In this document: positions 1 through 11,724 of the stretch, one piece after another
Layout: each line of letters opens with the position of its first letter
Numbering within the stretch: the stretch's first letter is position 1
DNA from: Chaetoderma sp. LZ-2023a
Taxonomy: Eukaryota > Mollusca > Caudofoveata > Chaetodermatida > Chaetodermatidae
Assembly (NCBI GenBank): GCA_034401795.1
Contig: CM067366.1
Coordinates: 67,168,014 to 67,232,013 of the forward strand
Direction: 5' to 3'
DNA: 64,000 nt
Program-made: the position numbers and the translations under genes
The notes under the pieces: generated by a model
What the model saw: the letters and a program-made list of their open reading frames with translations, nothing else
Told to the model about the DNA's origin: nothing
Database searches by the model: none

Positions 1-150
1 ACATTTATGAGATCGCCTCGTATTCTTCTGTAGATTAAGGTTGGTAAGTTTAGATTTCGAAGACAGTTTTCATAGGACATGCTCTGCAAAGCTGGTACCA
101 TTTTAGTGGCTCGTTTCTGGACTTTTTCTAATTGTTCGGCAAATTCCCAT
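1..150 (-). pseudogene. LINE reverse transcriptase, C-terminal fragment
   Basis: Read on the minus strand this stretch is open and gives the thumb-region block typical of APE-type (CR1/Jockey-group) non-LTR reverse transcriptases: EKVQKRATKMVPAL, then NLPTLIYRRIRGDLI. It runs off the left window edge, so the C terminus is not visible. The upstream part of the RT is missing: at about 150 the frame gives way to unrelated sequence, and LINE coding resumes only at about 1060. I read it as the 3' part of the same LINE as the endonuclease at 1060-2450, split by an insertion plus a deletion. Confidence 0.75.
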
Positions 151-1055
151 GTTGAAGATTTCAGGGTCTGGCGTGGCCTTCAAGAACACTTACTAAGATC
201 TACGACGATAAGAGGTTGGTCGCCCCTGCTCGCTACTGGAAACTGTTAGGTGTTGCTGCGACAACGTCGGCAGTAGTGAGATGGGGTGAAGTAGCTGCAG
301 TCGGCTCACCTCGTCTGACTGATGGTGATTAGACGATATTTATTTCAGACTACTGGGCCTGATCTGACCGATCTAAGATCCTGGTACGGGTTGGGTGTGT
401 CTCCCAGCTCAACTAGATTCCCTAATAAACTGACAAACTGCTGGTCTTACATATATGTAAGATAAAATACTTTATTTACACTATAAGATAAACTGATTGA
501 ATGGTCGAGCAAGATTGCTTGTCCAAAGAATACTTAGTACAATATGATGTACATAAAATTATCGTTCTAACTTAACCTATTCCTATCTTAACCTATTCTA
601 CCTCAAGCTCGTTAGGCATAGCAGCCATAGCTTGGAACAACATGTGAATCCGATTAGGTGAATCGAAGGATTAATTTGTTCTGAGAGAAGTATCTTCTTA
701 TATAGACTCAAATTCGGACTTTCCAATATTCTGCTCATTTCCCAGAAATTTACAATTTCTCTCAGAACCTATTCTTACAAATCTTCTAGGTACCCGATAA
801 GCACACTTTGATTGGCCAAGTAATAAAGTCACCAATCAATTTCTGCTTATCCCTTCCCAGAAGTTATGACCTTATAGCTGATTGGTCCTTTCAACCAATC
901 AGCGATTCCTCCCTCACTTGCCCTGGCACACAACGCTATTCTTTATAATTCTTTACTGCAGAGTCTGGTTGGTCCCGATTGGTTATGACGTCATTCCAAC
1001 CAATCATACTCTGCCCAATTCTTCTATGAAGATTTTGCCTCATATAATCAAAGCA
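151..1055 (-). mobile_element. LTR-like insertion splitting the LINE
   Basis: This block separates two parts of one LINE reverse transcriptase and shows no homology to it. On the minus strand it has a TATA-like TATATAAG near 693-702, CCAATCA boxes at about 820-1010, a palindromic ATGACGTCAT near 985, and an AATAAA signal near 470, in the order U3, R, U5 expected of a solo LTR. There is no coding sequence. The exact ends and target duplication could not be fixed, so the LTR reading is an inference. A short open frame on the + strand here is not a gene. Confidence 0.4.
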
Positions 1056-1059
1056 GTGG

Positions 1060-2450
1060 GAATCGGTTCTTATTTGATGCGATCTGATTTATTTCTTTTT
1101 AAATCTGCAAGGTTTTTTCCGACATCTTCATCAGAGACAATAATATTGTTTATTATTGTTGTTGTAGTCTCTGTTGTAAGTGTTGGGATAATATCTAGGT
1201 ACTCATTGATGAAGGTACTAGAGAAACTGCGATTTAGTTCTTGGCTTTTATTTTAATTAGTGGTTATTAAATTGCCATCAAGATCCTCTAAGTCTCCCAC
1301 ATTATCTTTGGACTTGAGCTGGCTATTTACATAAGCTCAGAATGACTTTGGATTAGATTTGCTGCTTTTATCTACAGCTTCCTCATATTTTTTAACTGCC
1401 CATTTACAGAATTGGTTCACCTGATTGGGTATACGAGCATATTTGTTGTAATCTGTTGATGCTCTTGTTTGTAAACACCTTTTCCGCTTCTTTTCTTTTT
1501 TTCGTACTAACCTGAGGGCCTTTCTGTCCAGCCAGGGTGGTCTATATCTCTTATTGTTCTTAACTTGTTTGGTTGGAATAGTCTTTCGTGAATTTATTTA
1601 CAAGACTTTTGAAATTTATCCAACATTCTTCGGGGGATTTGTTATGGAAAAGTGCTTCCCAGTTAATACTTAGAGCTGGTTGTAGTGTAGAATAGTCACC
1701 TTTGTCATAAACCAATTTTTTGGTCATATTCTGCTGTGGTTCAGCATAGCATTTTAGTTCATAATAAATGCATATATGGTCACTTTTACCAAGGGCTGGG
1801 AGAGGGATTATGTTGTCAATCATTTCTTCCTCATTAGTGAATACTAAATCTATGACACTAGGCTCACAATTTATTCTATATGTTGTGGGAAATGAGATAT
1901 GCTGGTGCCGGAAAGCATCGCCTACAGCATCCAGAAAGTAATCAGCGTGCTGTGATTGTTTGGCGAGAATATCACCTGCTTTCCAGTCAATTTCTGGAAA
2001 ATTAAAATCGCCAATAATTAGCAGATGGGAATGCCTTTTGGCAAACACATTCTTAATAAATGTATTTAATTTTGTATTGTTTTCATCGTTTGAATTTGGA
2101 CTGCGATAAACTGCCAGGATTAGCAATGTATCTGACCTCCGTAACTTAATGTCTACTCCAACTCTTTCCTCAGGTAGATTACTGAGAGTTGATTTTGCTT
2201 CTGTGGGATTTATGGATGATGCAACTTGTATACTTATTCCACGGACATTTTGTTTGTCTATATTGGTGAATATATCGTAGCCATTGATTTTCAGCTCTTC
2301 TTTTTTAACATTATATCTTAGATATTTTTGGTTCGTTTCGGTGATTATAATTATATGAGGGGACAGCTGCGATTTCTTTATTTGTAGTTCCTGTCTCTTA
2401 TTTAAAACTGAGTTTGCATTGGTGTAAAGTACTTTATAAGTTTGTTGGAA
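1060..2450 (-). pseudogene. LINE ORF2: AP endonuclease, linker and RT start
   Basis: On the minus strand the frame opens near 2445 with LYTNANSVLNKRQEL, the start of an exonuclease-endonuclease-phosphatase domain. It continues through GDFNFPEIDW (catalytic DFN) and LGKSDHICIYYEL (SDH motif) to about 1560. A shifted frame then carries the Arg/Lys-rich linker WLDRKALRLVRKKRK (about 1255-1540) and the beginning of the RT, up to LKRNKSD near 1070. The domain cleaves target DNA for target-primed reverse transcription. Frameshifts, the loss of the RT core and the LTR-like block at 151-1055 make it dead. Its ORF1 lies just upstream at 2793-3560. Confidence 0.8.
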
Positions 2451-2792
2451 TTATTCATATTACATTGAGACGTCTAGGTAGCACTAGTTGTTTTATTTGG
2501 TCCTTTGTGTAGTAGACCCAGTTTCTTGTCTATGACCTTATTTAATATTATCGCATGTTTCCAAATGGGTGTTTGAGATATGCACAGGTGTTAACATGTT
2601 TACAAGATCCTTCATGTACAATGGTTTTATTATGTTTGGTTGGGTTTATTGTCTTGTGAGTATTCGTCGGAATGCTGTTTGGTTGTGTAATTATTTGTTT
2701 ATGTGGATATGGCTGAATTAGGTTGTATGCTTTATCGATACATGTTACATTGATACATGTGGATACGTCGGTTAGCAGGTGATATCGGCTCG

Positions 2793-3560
2793 CTAATGCA
2801 ATTGGTTTGGACTGTATTCTGCTTGGCATATGTTTAATAAGGTTACAATTGTTCTCCCCCTATCACCCTCTCTTATTAAAAAATCTTGAGAGAGTAAATC
2901 TCTCCTGTTTGTTCGCATTTGTAGTGAATGAGAAGTTGCAACATAATTGGTTATGTTCTCGGATAGTAGACAATGACCATTGTGGTTGGGATGTATGTTG
3001 TCCCTGAATAGTTGTAGATTGGCTTCCCCATTGGGGTGGGTGAACAGTTCTGGGGTGTCTACGTAAGTTACACCATGCCATGTAGCTAGAGACCTTAGCA
3101 TTTCATTAAATTGGAAAACCAAGTTGTTCTCATATCTATTGTTAGGTCGAGGCAGTACTGATGAGACCAATATTTGGATATTTGGTGTTAGTGTTTTGGC
3201 TTGTTCTATAATCGAATCGTAGTCATTGATCATTCCATTTACGCTACACTTGGCAATATCATTTCTGCCAACATGAATTACTAGTGTGGTGTAGTGGTTT
3301 GCTGATAGGAATTGGTCAAGTTTATCCACAATTTCACCGATTTGTGCCCCACCATAAGAACGGACAGTTACATTTGTTGTTTCAGATGACATGTACATTC
3401 TGCTGAGTTTTCTCAGAGTTGAACTTCCAATAATTAGAACATTTTGTGATGTTTTGTTCTTTTGATAAGTGTTTGCATGGCGAGCTTGACCCTGATAAAT
3501 GTTGTTGTTATATGTGTGGTCAGAAGGTTTGCTGTATAACTTGCCAGCAGATTGCTTCAC
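2793..3560 (-). CDS. LINE ORF1 with SGNH esterase domain
   Basis: A 255-residue open frame with the blocks of the SGNH/GDSL hydrolase fold: IIGSSTLR with the block I serine at residues 43-50, GRND (block III, 98-101) and DNIHPN with the block V Asp/His (187-192). ORF1 proteins of several CR1-group LINEs carry such an esterase domain, and the endonuclease ORF2 follows on the same strand (1060-2450), so this is ORF1 of that element, not a host lipase. Block II is less clear (SYGGAQI at 68-74). The tail past residue 215 is low in similarity to anything I recognise. The element is decayed, so expression is unlikely. The 340 bases between ORF1 and ORF2 hold no supported gene. Confidence 0.7.
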   Translation of the reverse strand: MKQSAGKLYSKPSDHTYNNNIYQGQARHANTYQKNKTSQNVLIIGSSTLRKLSRMYMSSETTNVTVRSYGGAQIGEIVDKLDQFLSANHYTTLVIHVGRNDIAKCSVNGMINDYDSIIEQAKTLTPNIQILVSSVLPRPNNRYENNLVFQFNEMLRSLATWHGVTYVDTPELFTHPNGEANLQLFRDNIHPNHNGHCLLSENITNYVATSHSLQMRTNRRDLLSQDFLIREGDRGRTIVTLLNICQAEYSPNQLH

Positions 3561-5639
3561 ATTGTGTTTGTTACCATTTGTTTGTCGAGAGAAGGATGGG
3601 GAGTATGAAGTTTCTACAACATATACATATCATACATATGCACATATATACATATTATACATATACAAATATGTATGCTAGTTCTAGACAGTAAGAGGCA
3701 TGAAAATCCAACACGTCCACCTGTGCTAAAGTCATAGGAACAAAAGAGTCTATGCATTTTACTAGATACTGACAGGGCAATCCCCGCCAGTATCGTATAA
3801 ATGGCTGTACACATGTGGATTTAAATACTGGATCTGAAGGAGAATTTTCCAATAGATTTGCCTATGTGATCACACAGGAATCAAGTATGCTCAGCTACAA
3901 TAATTACCCAGACAGTGAACTCAGATATATGACGGTGAACTCAGATTTATAAATTTCCCTTCAGGCGAACACATAGATATTGTATACAATATCATATCAC
4001 CATCATCATCATCATCATCTGTTGTGACATTGGAGGCCCTACTGAGCCTATTGTCGATCTAAAAATTCACACATATGAGTTGCACAATCTGCGGTTAATG
4101 GTTAAAAGTGGTTCTTTTTTGTTTTTGTTGCATTTTTTTCTTATTCTTTCCACTTTTTAAGTTCTAGCAGCTCATGCTACAGGGTTGAGGTATGTACAAT
4201 TTACAGATGTACATATATACATATTTACATAACATGGCTTGGCGGTATAACCCACCTAGCAGCCAGTTGTTCTGGTGGGCATATAGTTCTCCAGCATACA
4301 TCAACTTCAGTGTATATATTAACATGCCAGCAACCAAACCCCACCCCACGCCACCCATACTGGCTGAACACCCTTCCATCGAAGAAGATAATGCTTACCT
4401 AAATGGAGGAAGTTTTTTCAATATTCTAAATGAGATTATGGCACCATGCGTAAAGATACTGTAGGCAAAATTCGCCATGTTTAGGCCTGATTGACCATAA
4501 AATCGATCAGAGATGCGTTACGAATGATAGAAATAAGCTAACTTATATGCTAGTAAAAGGTCTCAGATATCTGAGAAATCATTTTGATTCTTTACCAACT
4601 TGCGGGTAACTAGATTAGCGGACTCGGGTAATAACATTGATTACGGCGAGTTACGCTAATAACTGCTAGAAAGCTAATTTTTATGAAGTGATTATGTTGA
4701 ATTTGTGCAAACCATTACTGGGTGCATAAATTTGGATATGCAGGGATACAAGTTAAAATAACCGTGCTTCAAAATGACGCATTATTAGGCATCAACTTTT
4801 CACAAACGATCACATTTTATATGAAAATGGTGCACTGTTTTGTAAACATCAAGGTTAAGCGAATCCAGACTCGCTAAGCCAAGCGAAGGACTCGGTTCTG
4901 AAATTATGAGCAGGCCCAGAATTGACACCTTAAAGCATGCACAAATAATTTTAGCCAATTAAAAAATAGATACATTGTATATCGGAGACTAACACGCATA
5001 TGCAAGCTAAGCCATGCTCTCACCAGCCATTTAGAAGGAGCTGCAAACATAAAAATCACTTACCTGAATGGGACTTGTTTAACAGGGATTCAAACTATAT
5101 GCCAACCAAATCAATCTAAATAAAAATTACTAATTCGTTCATACAGCTCACCCTGAGCACACGACTGACAATACCCTCTCCACGCGGGTGGAATAGGCCC
5201 AATAGTGTGCCAGCAGCACCCGATAGGCCAAGTGCTGGATTGTACCAACTGATACCATCTTGTGCGATTACCGCTCAGATTCTAACTATTTATGTGGCAC
5301 CAGGCATTCTTGACACCAGCTATCAGACTTAGTTGGTGTCCCAAAGCAGGTTCTACCAGTTCCTTAAGCATCCATGCAGACATAGTCTATTATCCGTGGT
5401 GCGCTGGCAGCCCATGCACCAGCTATGGACGTAGTCTATTCCCCAAATGCCTGCAACAAGCCTGTAAAACTAAGCATTTGTTTACTGACTCCGACCACCA
5501 ACACTACGGTGATGGTAACATCAACGCTTCAAGCATAATGCACACTCTGAAATTTCATAGTTGTTAAGTTTGGGTGAAGATATCAGTACTCTTAGACCAA
5601 ATTTCTACACTACGCCAGCAATGCTAATGTAGTGATTTG
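3561..5639. other. No gene seen; simple repeats only
   Basis: I see no coding region, RNA gene or transposon protein here. An AT-rich (CATA/TATA)-type tract lies at about 3620-3675, a short (CAT)n at about 3998-4019, and a TACATATA-type tract near 4195-4230. The short open frames are on both strands, lack known motifs and are probably chance. Confidence 0.5.
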
Positions 5640-6471
5640 TTTAAGTTCACACTTGTGGTTTTATTATAAAACACAATGGCAGTTTCAGTACTAAACATCT
5701 CAAAATTCAATAGATTAGCCAGTACCAGCGCCATTGCGCCAAACCTCCTGGTTTGCACCTTCCCAACAATGCAGTGAGCAAACACCTAACCTTTCCAACC
5801 ATTTACCATGTGCGTCTTATGCGACGCATATCAAGACTCTGACTAGCTTTCAGATGATCTCATTAAATTAGCAAAGTCCACAGTGCACGTCTTGTAACCA
5901 TCTGGACTCTGTTAAATGTCATACAAATATGCCTAGAAGCGCTAGATCAACACTCATTAAGTTATTTATTTCTCTTTGTTTAGTTCTTTGAAGATTGTAA
6001 AAGTTACTTAGACGATCTGAGACCATTTATTTTCATTGTCCTGTCTTATGGTGCCACCAGTAACGCCCGTCAAGACATAAACTTTTAGTGCAAACACCTG
6101 TTAGTATGCTCAATCAAAATCATGCCTGCAAGCGTTAGAACTACACTTTGCATGACATAGACAAAATTGCTATTAATCCCTCAAGCCGTTTTCAAATAAT
6201 GCTTGACGCTTAGAAATTTCAGCAGACAATCAACTGATAAGAATCCTACGTCCTTTTGACCAAGTTTAAAAACGCTAATGCACACAAGAGCGCAAGAATC
6301 GCTCCAGCATCAATCAAACATAGAAAATATTAGTGGTGTGTCCAAGATTATCAGTACAGAGGAAGCTTAATACATGCTTGGTCAAAGATGGCAAGTAACC
6401 ACACTGGTGATGCCAGCCAACTCCAGTGTATCACCAGTCCCAGAGACTATGCCGGCGCCAGCGCCATCAAC

Positions 6472-6531
<60 letters not shown>

Positions 6532-7640
6532 AATCGTCATCATCATCAGGGATCTCAGGACATAAGCCTATTGCTTTTTATGTCCTGGTTGAGGTAGTAG
6601 TTATGCAACTTTGTTCTGGCTTCCGATGTGGCCGAACAGGGCAATTCTATATTATGTACATAATTTTTAACTATTTTACATGTCTATTGACATATCTACA
6701 ATTATTTACTGTAATACTTTTTTTCTTTTTTTTTAATTTTGTATTGCCCATAATATTTGCATTGCACATAGTTTCCTACAATGACTCAGCGTGATAGAAT
6801 ATCTGCAATTTGGGGCTGTTATAATTTAGGTAGTATAGAATGTATTTTCATAAAAGGGTTAGAAGATTTGGCATACATTTCTATGCTTTCTGATTTGCAT
6901 GTATATTGCTTGTTACTCTGTTGTAATATTACTCACATCATTGACTGAGTCAGAGACCTGGAGGTAGTGTAGAGCGCAATTCAACAGCACGTCAGCTCAC
7001 ATTCCCATACAAATAGAAGTGGAAAGTGTTGATGAGACTGATAGTAAGGTGTACGCCAATTTTGCATTCAACGTCTTATGGCACCACATGCCTTTACAAG
7101 ATTCTTTAAGCTGTCAGATGCACGCTAGTGAGCGTATCTTTCTGAGCTTTGCCCGATGCAGTAACGGCGGTAATGATACAGAACTTGAAGTAGCCCATGC
7201 AGAGTTTTCATACTCTCGTATGGGTTCTCTAAGCCTCCCGGTACCCCAAATTACAAGTATGGACATGAGCACAACACACCATAATACTAATCCCCCAAGT
7301 CTAGAGGCAAGAGAATGATTATACCCACGTCTGATAGCCACACCAGATATGGTCGTGATGCATCTCCTGTGGTGACCACCAAAGACGGTCTCATGTCCCA
7401 TCTGCAGAGGCAGGTCGAGGGGCAGGTCGAGCAGATGCAGCAGCTCGGTGACCTAGCGAGCTGATGGTGCAGCTACAGGCGCATCACGCTACCCTGAGTG
7501 AGCACCTGCTCGAGGCAGAGGTCCACAACAGCCCCTGCCTGGTGCCTCGGCATCGCCCTCTGTGGCCGATGATGCCAGTCAGCCAGCAGAGTCTTCATCG
7601 CATGCATTCGCTACACTACATTGTAGTTTGCAAGAATGAA
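5640..7640 (+). repeat. Unnamed dispersed repeat, copy A
   Basis: This stretch matches 13245-14905 in the same order over roughly 1.6 kb, with diverged spacing. Matching landmarks include GCGTCTTATGCGACGCAT near 5812 (copy B near 13400), GCGCTAGATCAA near 5940, TACTCTCGTATGGGTTC near 7212 (copy B near 14548), TCTCCTGTGGTGACC near 7365 and GTGAGCACCTGCT near 7498. The right part could encode a Gln/Glu-rich coiled-coil-like stretch, but the frame is not kept between copies. It carries a (CAT)n expansion at about 6473-6531 that is lacking in copy B. The class is unknown; a noncoding or gag-like part of a retroelement is possible. Confidence 0.65.
6473..6531. repeat. (CAT)n microsatellite
   Basis: About 19 uninterrupted CAT units followed by imperfect units to about 6549. 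The open frames through it (poly-His, poly-Ile) are artefacts of the repeat. Confidence 0.95.
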
Positions 7641-7704
7641 AGAACTTTAATGGTCATGAGAATGGTTGCGATAACGAAACCAATTGGCAACTAATTAAGA
7701 GCTT

Positions 7705-9765
7705 TCTAAATGAAACCACTCAAACAAATGTACCTAGTAATCTATCTCGCTCCTAACAATCACTACCCTGGATAAACAACATGATAAGGGCATTGATTAG
7801 GCACAGGAACAAAACACACAGTCAGTTTTAAAAGACTGGCATCCTACACCTAAAAAATAATTGGAAAGCATTGAGAAAGCAAATTAAGAAAATAAGTTCA
7901 GTATTCCCACAACAACTATTTCAACAATTTGCTCTGTGGCATTAAAGCTGACTCGAAACCGTTTTGGAAGTATATTAACAACCAAAAATCTGACAAATAA
8001 GGAATCCCACCACTCAAAGCAAATGGAATTCTTGTGGATACCGATCTCAGAAAAGCTGAAACAACCATTTGTGAAATACCATATGTGCATCCATCGTATA
8101 AGTCAATGAAACACGAAGAGGCGGACATACGGGCTGAACAAGCCTATGTCTACAGAAACATCCTAAGATATCCTTAGACATACTCAATTCCTAAAGCGAG
8201 CAAAATAGAAAACATCACTATCAGCCCAAATGGAATTAAGAAATTATTAAACAGAACTGTCCGAAATACTATGACATTTTTCACAAGAGTCCTTATGCAT
8301 ACAAGTTATCCCAACTGAATTGAAATTGGCAAACATTTGTCCCTTAGTTTTAAAAGATGGCCGGTCCTTATCAAGTAACTATAGACCAGTTTCCCTCACA
8401 TGCATTTGCTGGAAGATGTTGGAACACATCATCTGTTCTAATTTAATGAGCCGATTTGAAGAAAAATAATACCCTAACTCACAGACAACACACCTTCCGT
8501 AAATTTCACAGCTGTGAAACTCAAGTAATTAATGTCATCAATGATTGGGCTTCATCCATTGATAAGCGGAAACAAGTGGACATTTTTATTCTCGACTTTG
8601 AAAAGGCTTTTGATACTGTTCCACGTGAATTTTAAAATCTAAATTTCACAAATATGGTATGTCAAATAACATACTAAATTGGATTGACTCGTTCTTAACC
8701 CGTCGCAAACAGTGCGAAGTAGTCAATGGTGCCAAATCATATATTGCTGACATTGCGTCTGAAGTACCTCAAGGAACCGTTCTAGGTATGTTACTGTTTT
8801 CAATCCACATAAATGATATAATCCACAACATTTCCTCAGAGAGCAGGCTATTCGCTGACGATTACATATGCTACCGAGAAATTGATGACGCCAAAGACTG
8901 TGAGGCACTCCACCAAGATTTAAACATGTTAGGTAACTGGGCTCCCACTTTGGGAATGCGCTTCCAACCAGTAAAATGCAACATTATGAGCCTAACCAGA
9001 AAAAAAATAAAATAAACCCCATCAAATTCGACTACATGCTAAAAGACACCAGTCTAAATTTGTTTCATCAGTAAAGTACTTGGTTGTCAACATCACCAAT
9101 GACGTAAGCTGGGCCAAACACATCACTGAGATCTGCAACAAATCGTACATAACCTTGGGACTATTGTGGAGCAATGTAGCATTCTGTTCCCAGGATATCA
9201 GACTTCGAGCAAACAGGGGGCTGATTAGACCAGTCTTAGAATGTGCAAGTACAGGTTGGGACACTCATCGAATAACTCTAAAAAATGTGCAAAAATGTGC
9301 CGCTAGATTTATCAACTCAAGCTATTGCTATGAACCGTGCAGTATGACAAATATAATGAGTACCCTCAAACTCCCATCATTGTCAGACAGAAGGAAACAA
9401 AACAGCCTTATTTTGTTCTGCAAAGATCTACAGCCACAAGCAAAGGTACCATTAGACAGGCTACAGACTCCAATTGGGAAAACTAAAAACATGCACAAGT
9501 TCAGCACAACAGCCACTTCAACCAAATTTACACAAGAACTGGCGTCTTTAAATTCAGCTTTATTCCCAGTATGATAAGTGATTGGAACAAACTATTACAG
9601 GATCTTCAAAGCAGTTCAGAAAACTTTGCAAATCCAAAGAATAAATTTATAGAATTAATCAGAGGGAAAAACATATCTAGACCAACTACTTGACGAATAC
9701 CTAGCGAAAATAATGTCCTTTGAATGTTTCGCTATAACCAGTCAAGATCAAGATCAAGAGATTTT
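7705..9765 (+). pseudogene. 5'-truncated LINE reverse transcriptase
   Basis: The + strand reads, through several frameshifts and stops, from the endonuclease-RT linker (SLPWINNMIRALIRHRNK near 7765) through RT finger and palm blocks (SSNYRPVSLTCICWKMLEHI near 8370, LDFEKAFDTVPREF near 8595, VPQGTVLGMLLFSIHINDI near 8768, FADDYICYR near 8848) to the thumb (IRPVLECASTGWD, VQKCAARFI) and the final SMISDWNKLLQDL near 9570. FADD keeps the catalytic Asp pair. A (TCAAGA)n tail at about 9745-9763 marks the 3' end. Two longer open pieces are 8659-9015 and 9080-9574. It is an APE-type LINE of a family different from the - strand elements. Confidence 0.85.
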
Positions 9766-10049
9766 GATAGATGAGATACGTTTTAGAGGATTTTCAGAAA
9801 GTACAAAATGAACCTCAATAAGATTGGATAAAACAAGATTCTTGCGAGAAGTGCTGAAGTCCATCACCATAGTATCCCTTCATTAATGTTTTGTTGAAGC
9901 CGAGCCATTGCTTGAGGATGAGTGGTGTTTCTTTGGACTTCCAGAAAATGTTTAGAAATCACATCAAGGATAAACATCAGAGAAATCACTATATATTCTC
10001 ATCAACATCATCATCTCCATTATAATAATCATTATCAACAACCATACTA

Positions 10050-10124
<75 letters not shown>

Positions 10125-10130
10125 TTAATA

Positions 10131-10207
<77 letters not shown>

Positions 10208-10794
10208 GGGAGACACGTCAACTCACCCAAGAGCTGCACTGTACTTGCCATGGTGATGAGATTCTCGCAACGTTAAGGACAGAGACATAGGGTTTTAAGG
10301 ACGTAAGTGGTTGTGTTGAAAGTGAGATGTTTGTCTGTGAAAAATCTCGCATTGAGAAATGCAGCATAGACTTCCTATACAGATTACACACTAGACGGCG
10401 CGAGCAGCTGTGGTTGAGAATATAGAAATGTCTGATCCACCACCCACTATGAAATGGAAAACCATACTAACATCATACACATCATGCGAGCTCTAAAACA
10501 CTTATAAATTCCTGACGTTTGCAATCTAAAAAATACGCCCGAAACCTGACAACTGACAACAATACAGGCTTGATCTGGGTGTGCCTAATAAAAAGGCAGG
10601 ATGTACTGAACTTAACTGAACTATGGTTAAACCCGGGCTTACAGTCATGATACCACCGTGGTGCTTTTTCCAGAGGAGTCTGCCATCTTAATTACGGAAA
10701 TACGAAAACACGTTAGCACGTACATATACTAGGCCCTACTAGCAAATTAGTATGAAAGCAGTAAAATAAAAACCGAGCTTTCTGCAGTATAATG
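9766..10794. other. No gene seen; contains (TAA)n tract
   Basis: Apart from the microsatellite at 10050-10206 I see no coding or repeat-family signal here. The long poly-Leu, poly-Ile and similar open frames on the minus strand are translations of the satellite. Confidence 0.6.
10050..10206. repeat. (TAA)n microsatellite
   Basis: About 50 TAA units, interrupted by a few variant units near 10123-10136. Confidence 0.95.
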
Positions 10795-11040
10795 GTTATC
10801 CTTTAATGACCAAATTTGGTCAAGAAAATCCTAAATGTTTCTTTATTGTATGGCCATTTGCAACCCATTGGCAAGGCTATTTTTATTTAATTTGCCAGTG
10901 AAATTGGCTGGCTTCGTTACCAAGTCGGTCATTCCAGTAAAAAATCTTTAAAAATAGCCTGTAAATTGACATTCCCCAAGATCACTGCAAATGCTGGTTA
11001 AGGCTGGCTCCATCATGAATGGGTTAATACAAAACTTAAT
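10795..11040. repeat. Dispersed palindromic repeat 2, copy 1
   Basis: A diverged member of a family also seen at about 25505-25695, 27065-27450 and 54275-54665. Shared features are a start near TTAATGGTCAAGAAAAT, a pair of inverted segments around 'GACCAAGAGAAGACTATTTT' and 'AAATAGTCTTCTCTTGG', a central 'ACCACTGG...CCAGTGGT'-like part and an end near GGGTTAAT. Copies have no coding capacity. It is likely a foldback MITE or remnant. Confidence 0.55.
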
Positions 11041-11214
11041 ATTCACCAGTCAAAGGGAACAACTTGAAAATGTAGACTTGCTTAGAGAATGCCCATTTGC
11101 GGACCAAAGAAAGGCTATGCTTGGCAATTTACCACTGGATTCACTGCCTGGGTAATTGAGCCAGCCATTCTAGTTGTCAAATTGAAAAATAAATATTTCA
11201 AAAAATATTTCCGT

Positions 11215-11320
11215 ATTTCCATTTTCGTTTTGTTTATTTAATTTGTTTAATTTGTTTAATTTGTTTAATTTTTATAATTTATTTAATTTATTTAATTTAT
11301 TTAATTTATTATATTTCTAA
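11215..11320. repeat. (TTTAATTTG)n / (TTTAATTTA)n minisatellite
   Basis: Tandem array of 8-9-base units, first with G and then with A at the last position, ending in AT-rich sequence. Confidence 0.85.
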
Positions 11321-11724
11321 AACTATTTAATCAATGTTTAGCTAAACAGAACATCATTGTGTTCCGGACATAACCCTCCATCTATGGGCTCGCTCATGTT
11401 AATCTCCCAGATCTATCAACACAACACATATCCATCAACACCATAACACACTCATAACATGGTGCAATATTGTTTTCATTCATTTAAACACTGATCTACT
11501 AGTTGAGTTAAGGACGGTTAGTCGACCAAACGTGCTTTTTTGGGCATTAATTTTTTGTAAACAAAGATCAATCAAATATGTTATGCATATTTTAATCAGT
11601 TATTTGAATTAGGGCAGGGGAGAAAGATGACACCTCCACGCCGGTCTCCCCCGTAAGTACTAACTTTGTTGGGAAACTAAGTCATCAATGATTGTGGGCT
11701 GACACACCGCATGCGAACACTATG

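Noticed and set aside
882..1256. 124-codon frame on the + strand
   Set aside because: It covers the junction of the LTR-like block and antisense LINE RT sequence; hydrophobic end is chance.
3446..3694. Cys-rich frame on the + strand that looks like a zinc-finger protein
   Set aside because: It overlaps the well-supported SGNH ORF1 on the other strand and matches no cysteine spacing pattern.
6374..6597. Open frames with poly-His or poly-Ile
   Set aside because: They are translations of the (CAT)n microsatellite in two frames.
9964..10251. Poly-Leu / poly-Ile frames on the minus strand
   Set aside because: They are created by the (TAA)n satellite; no flanking domain.
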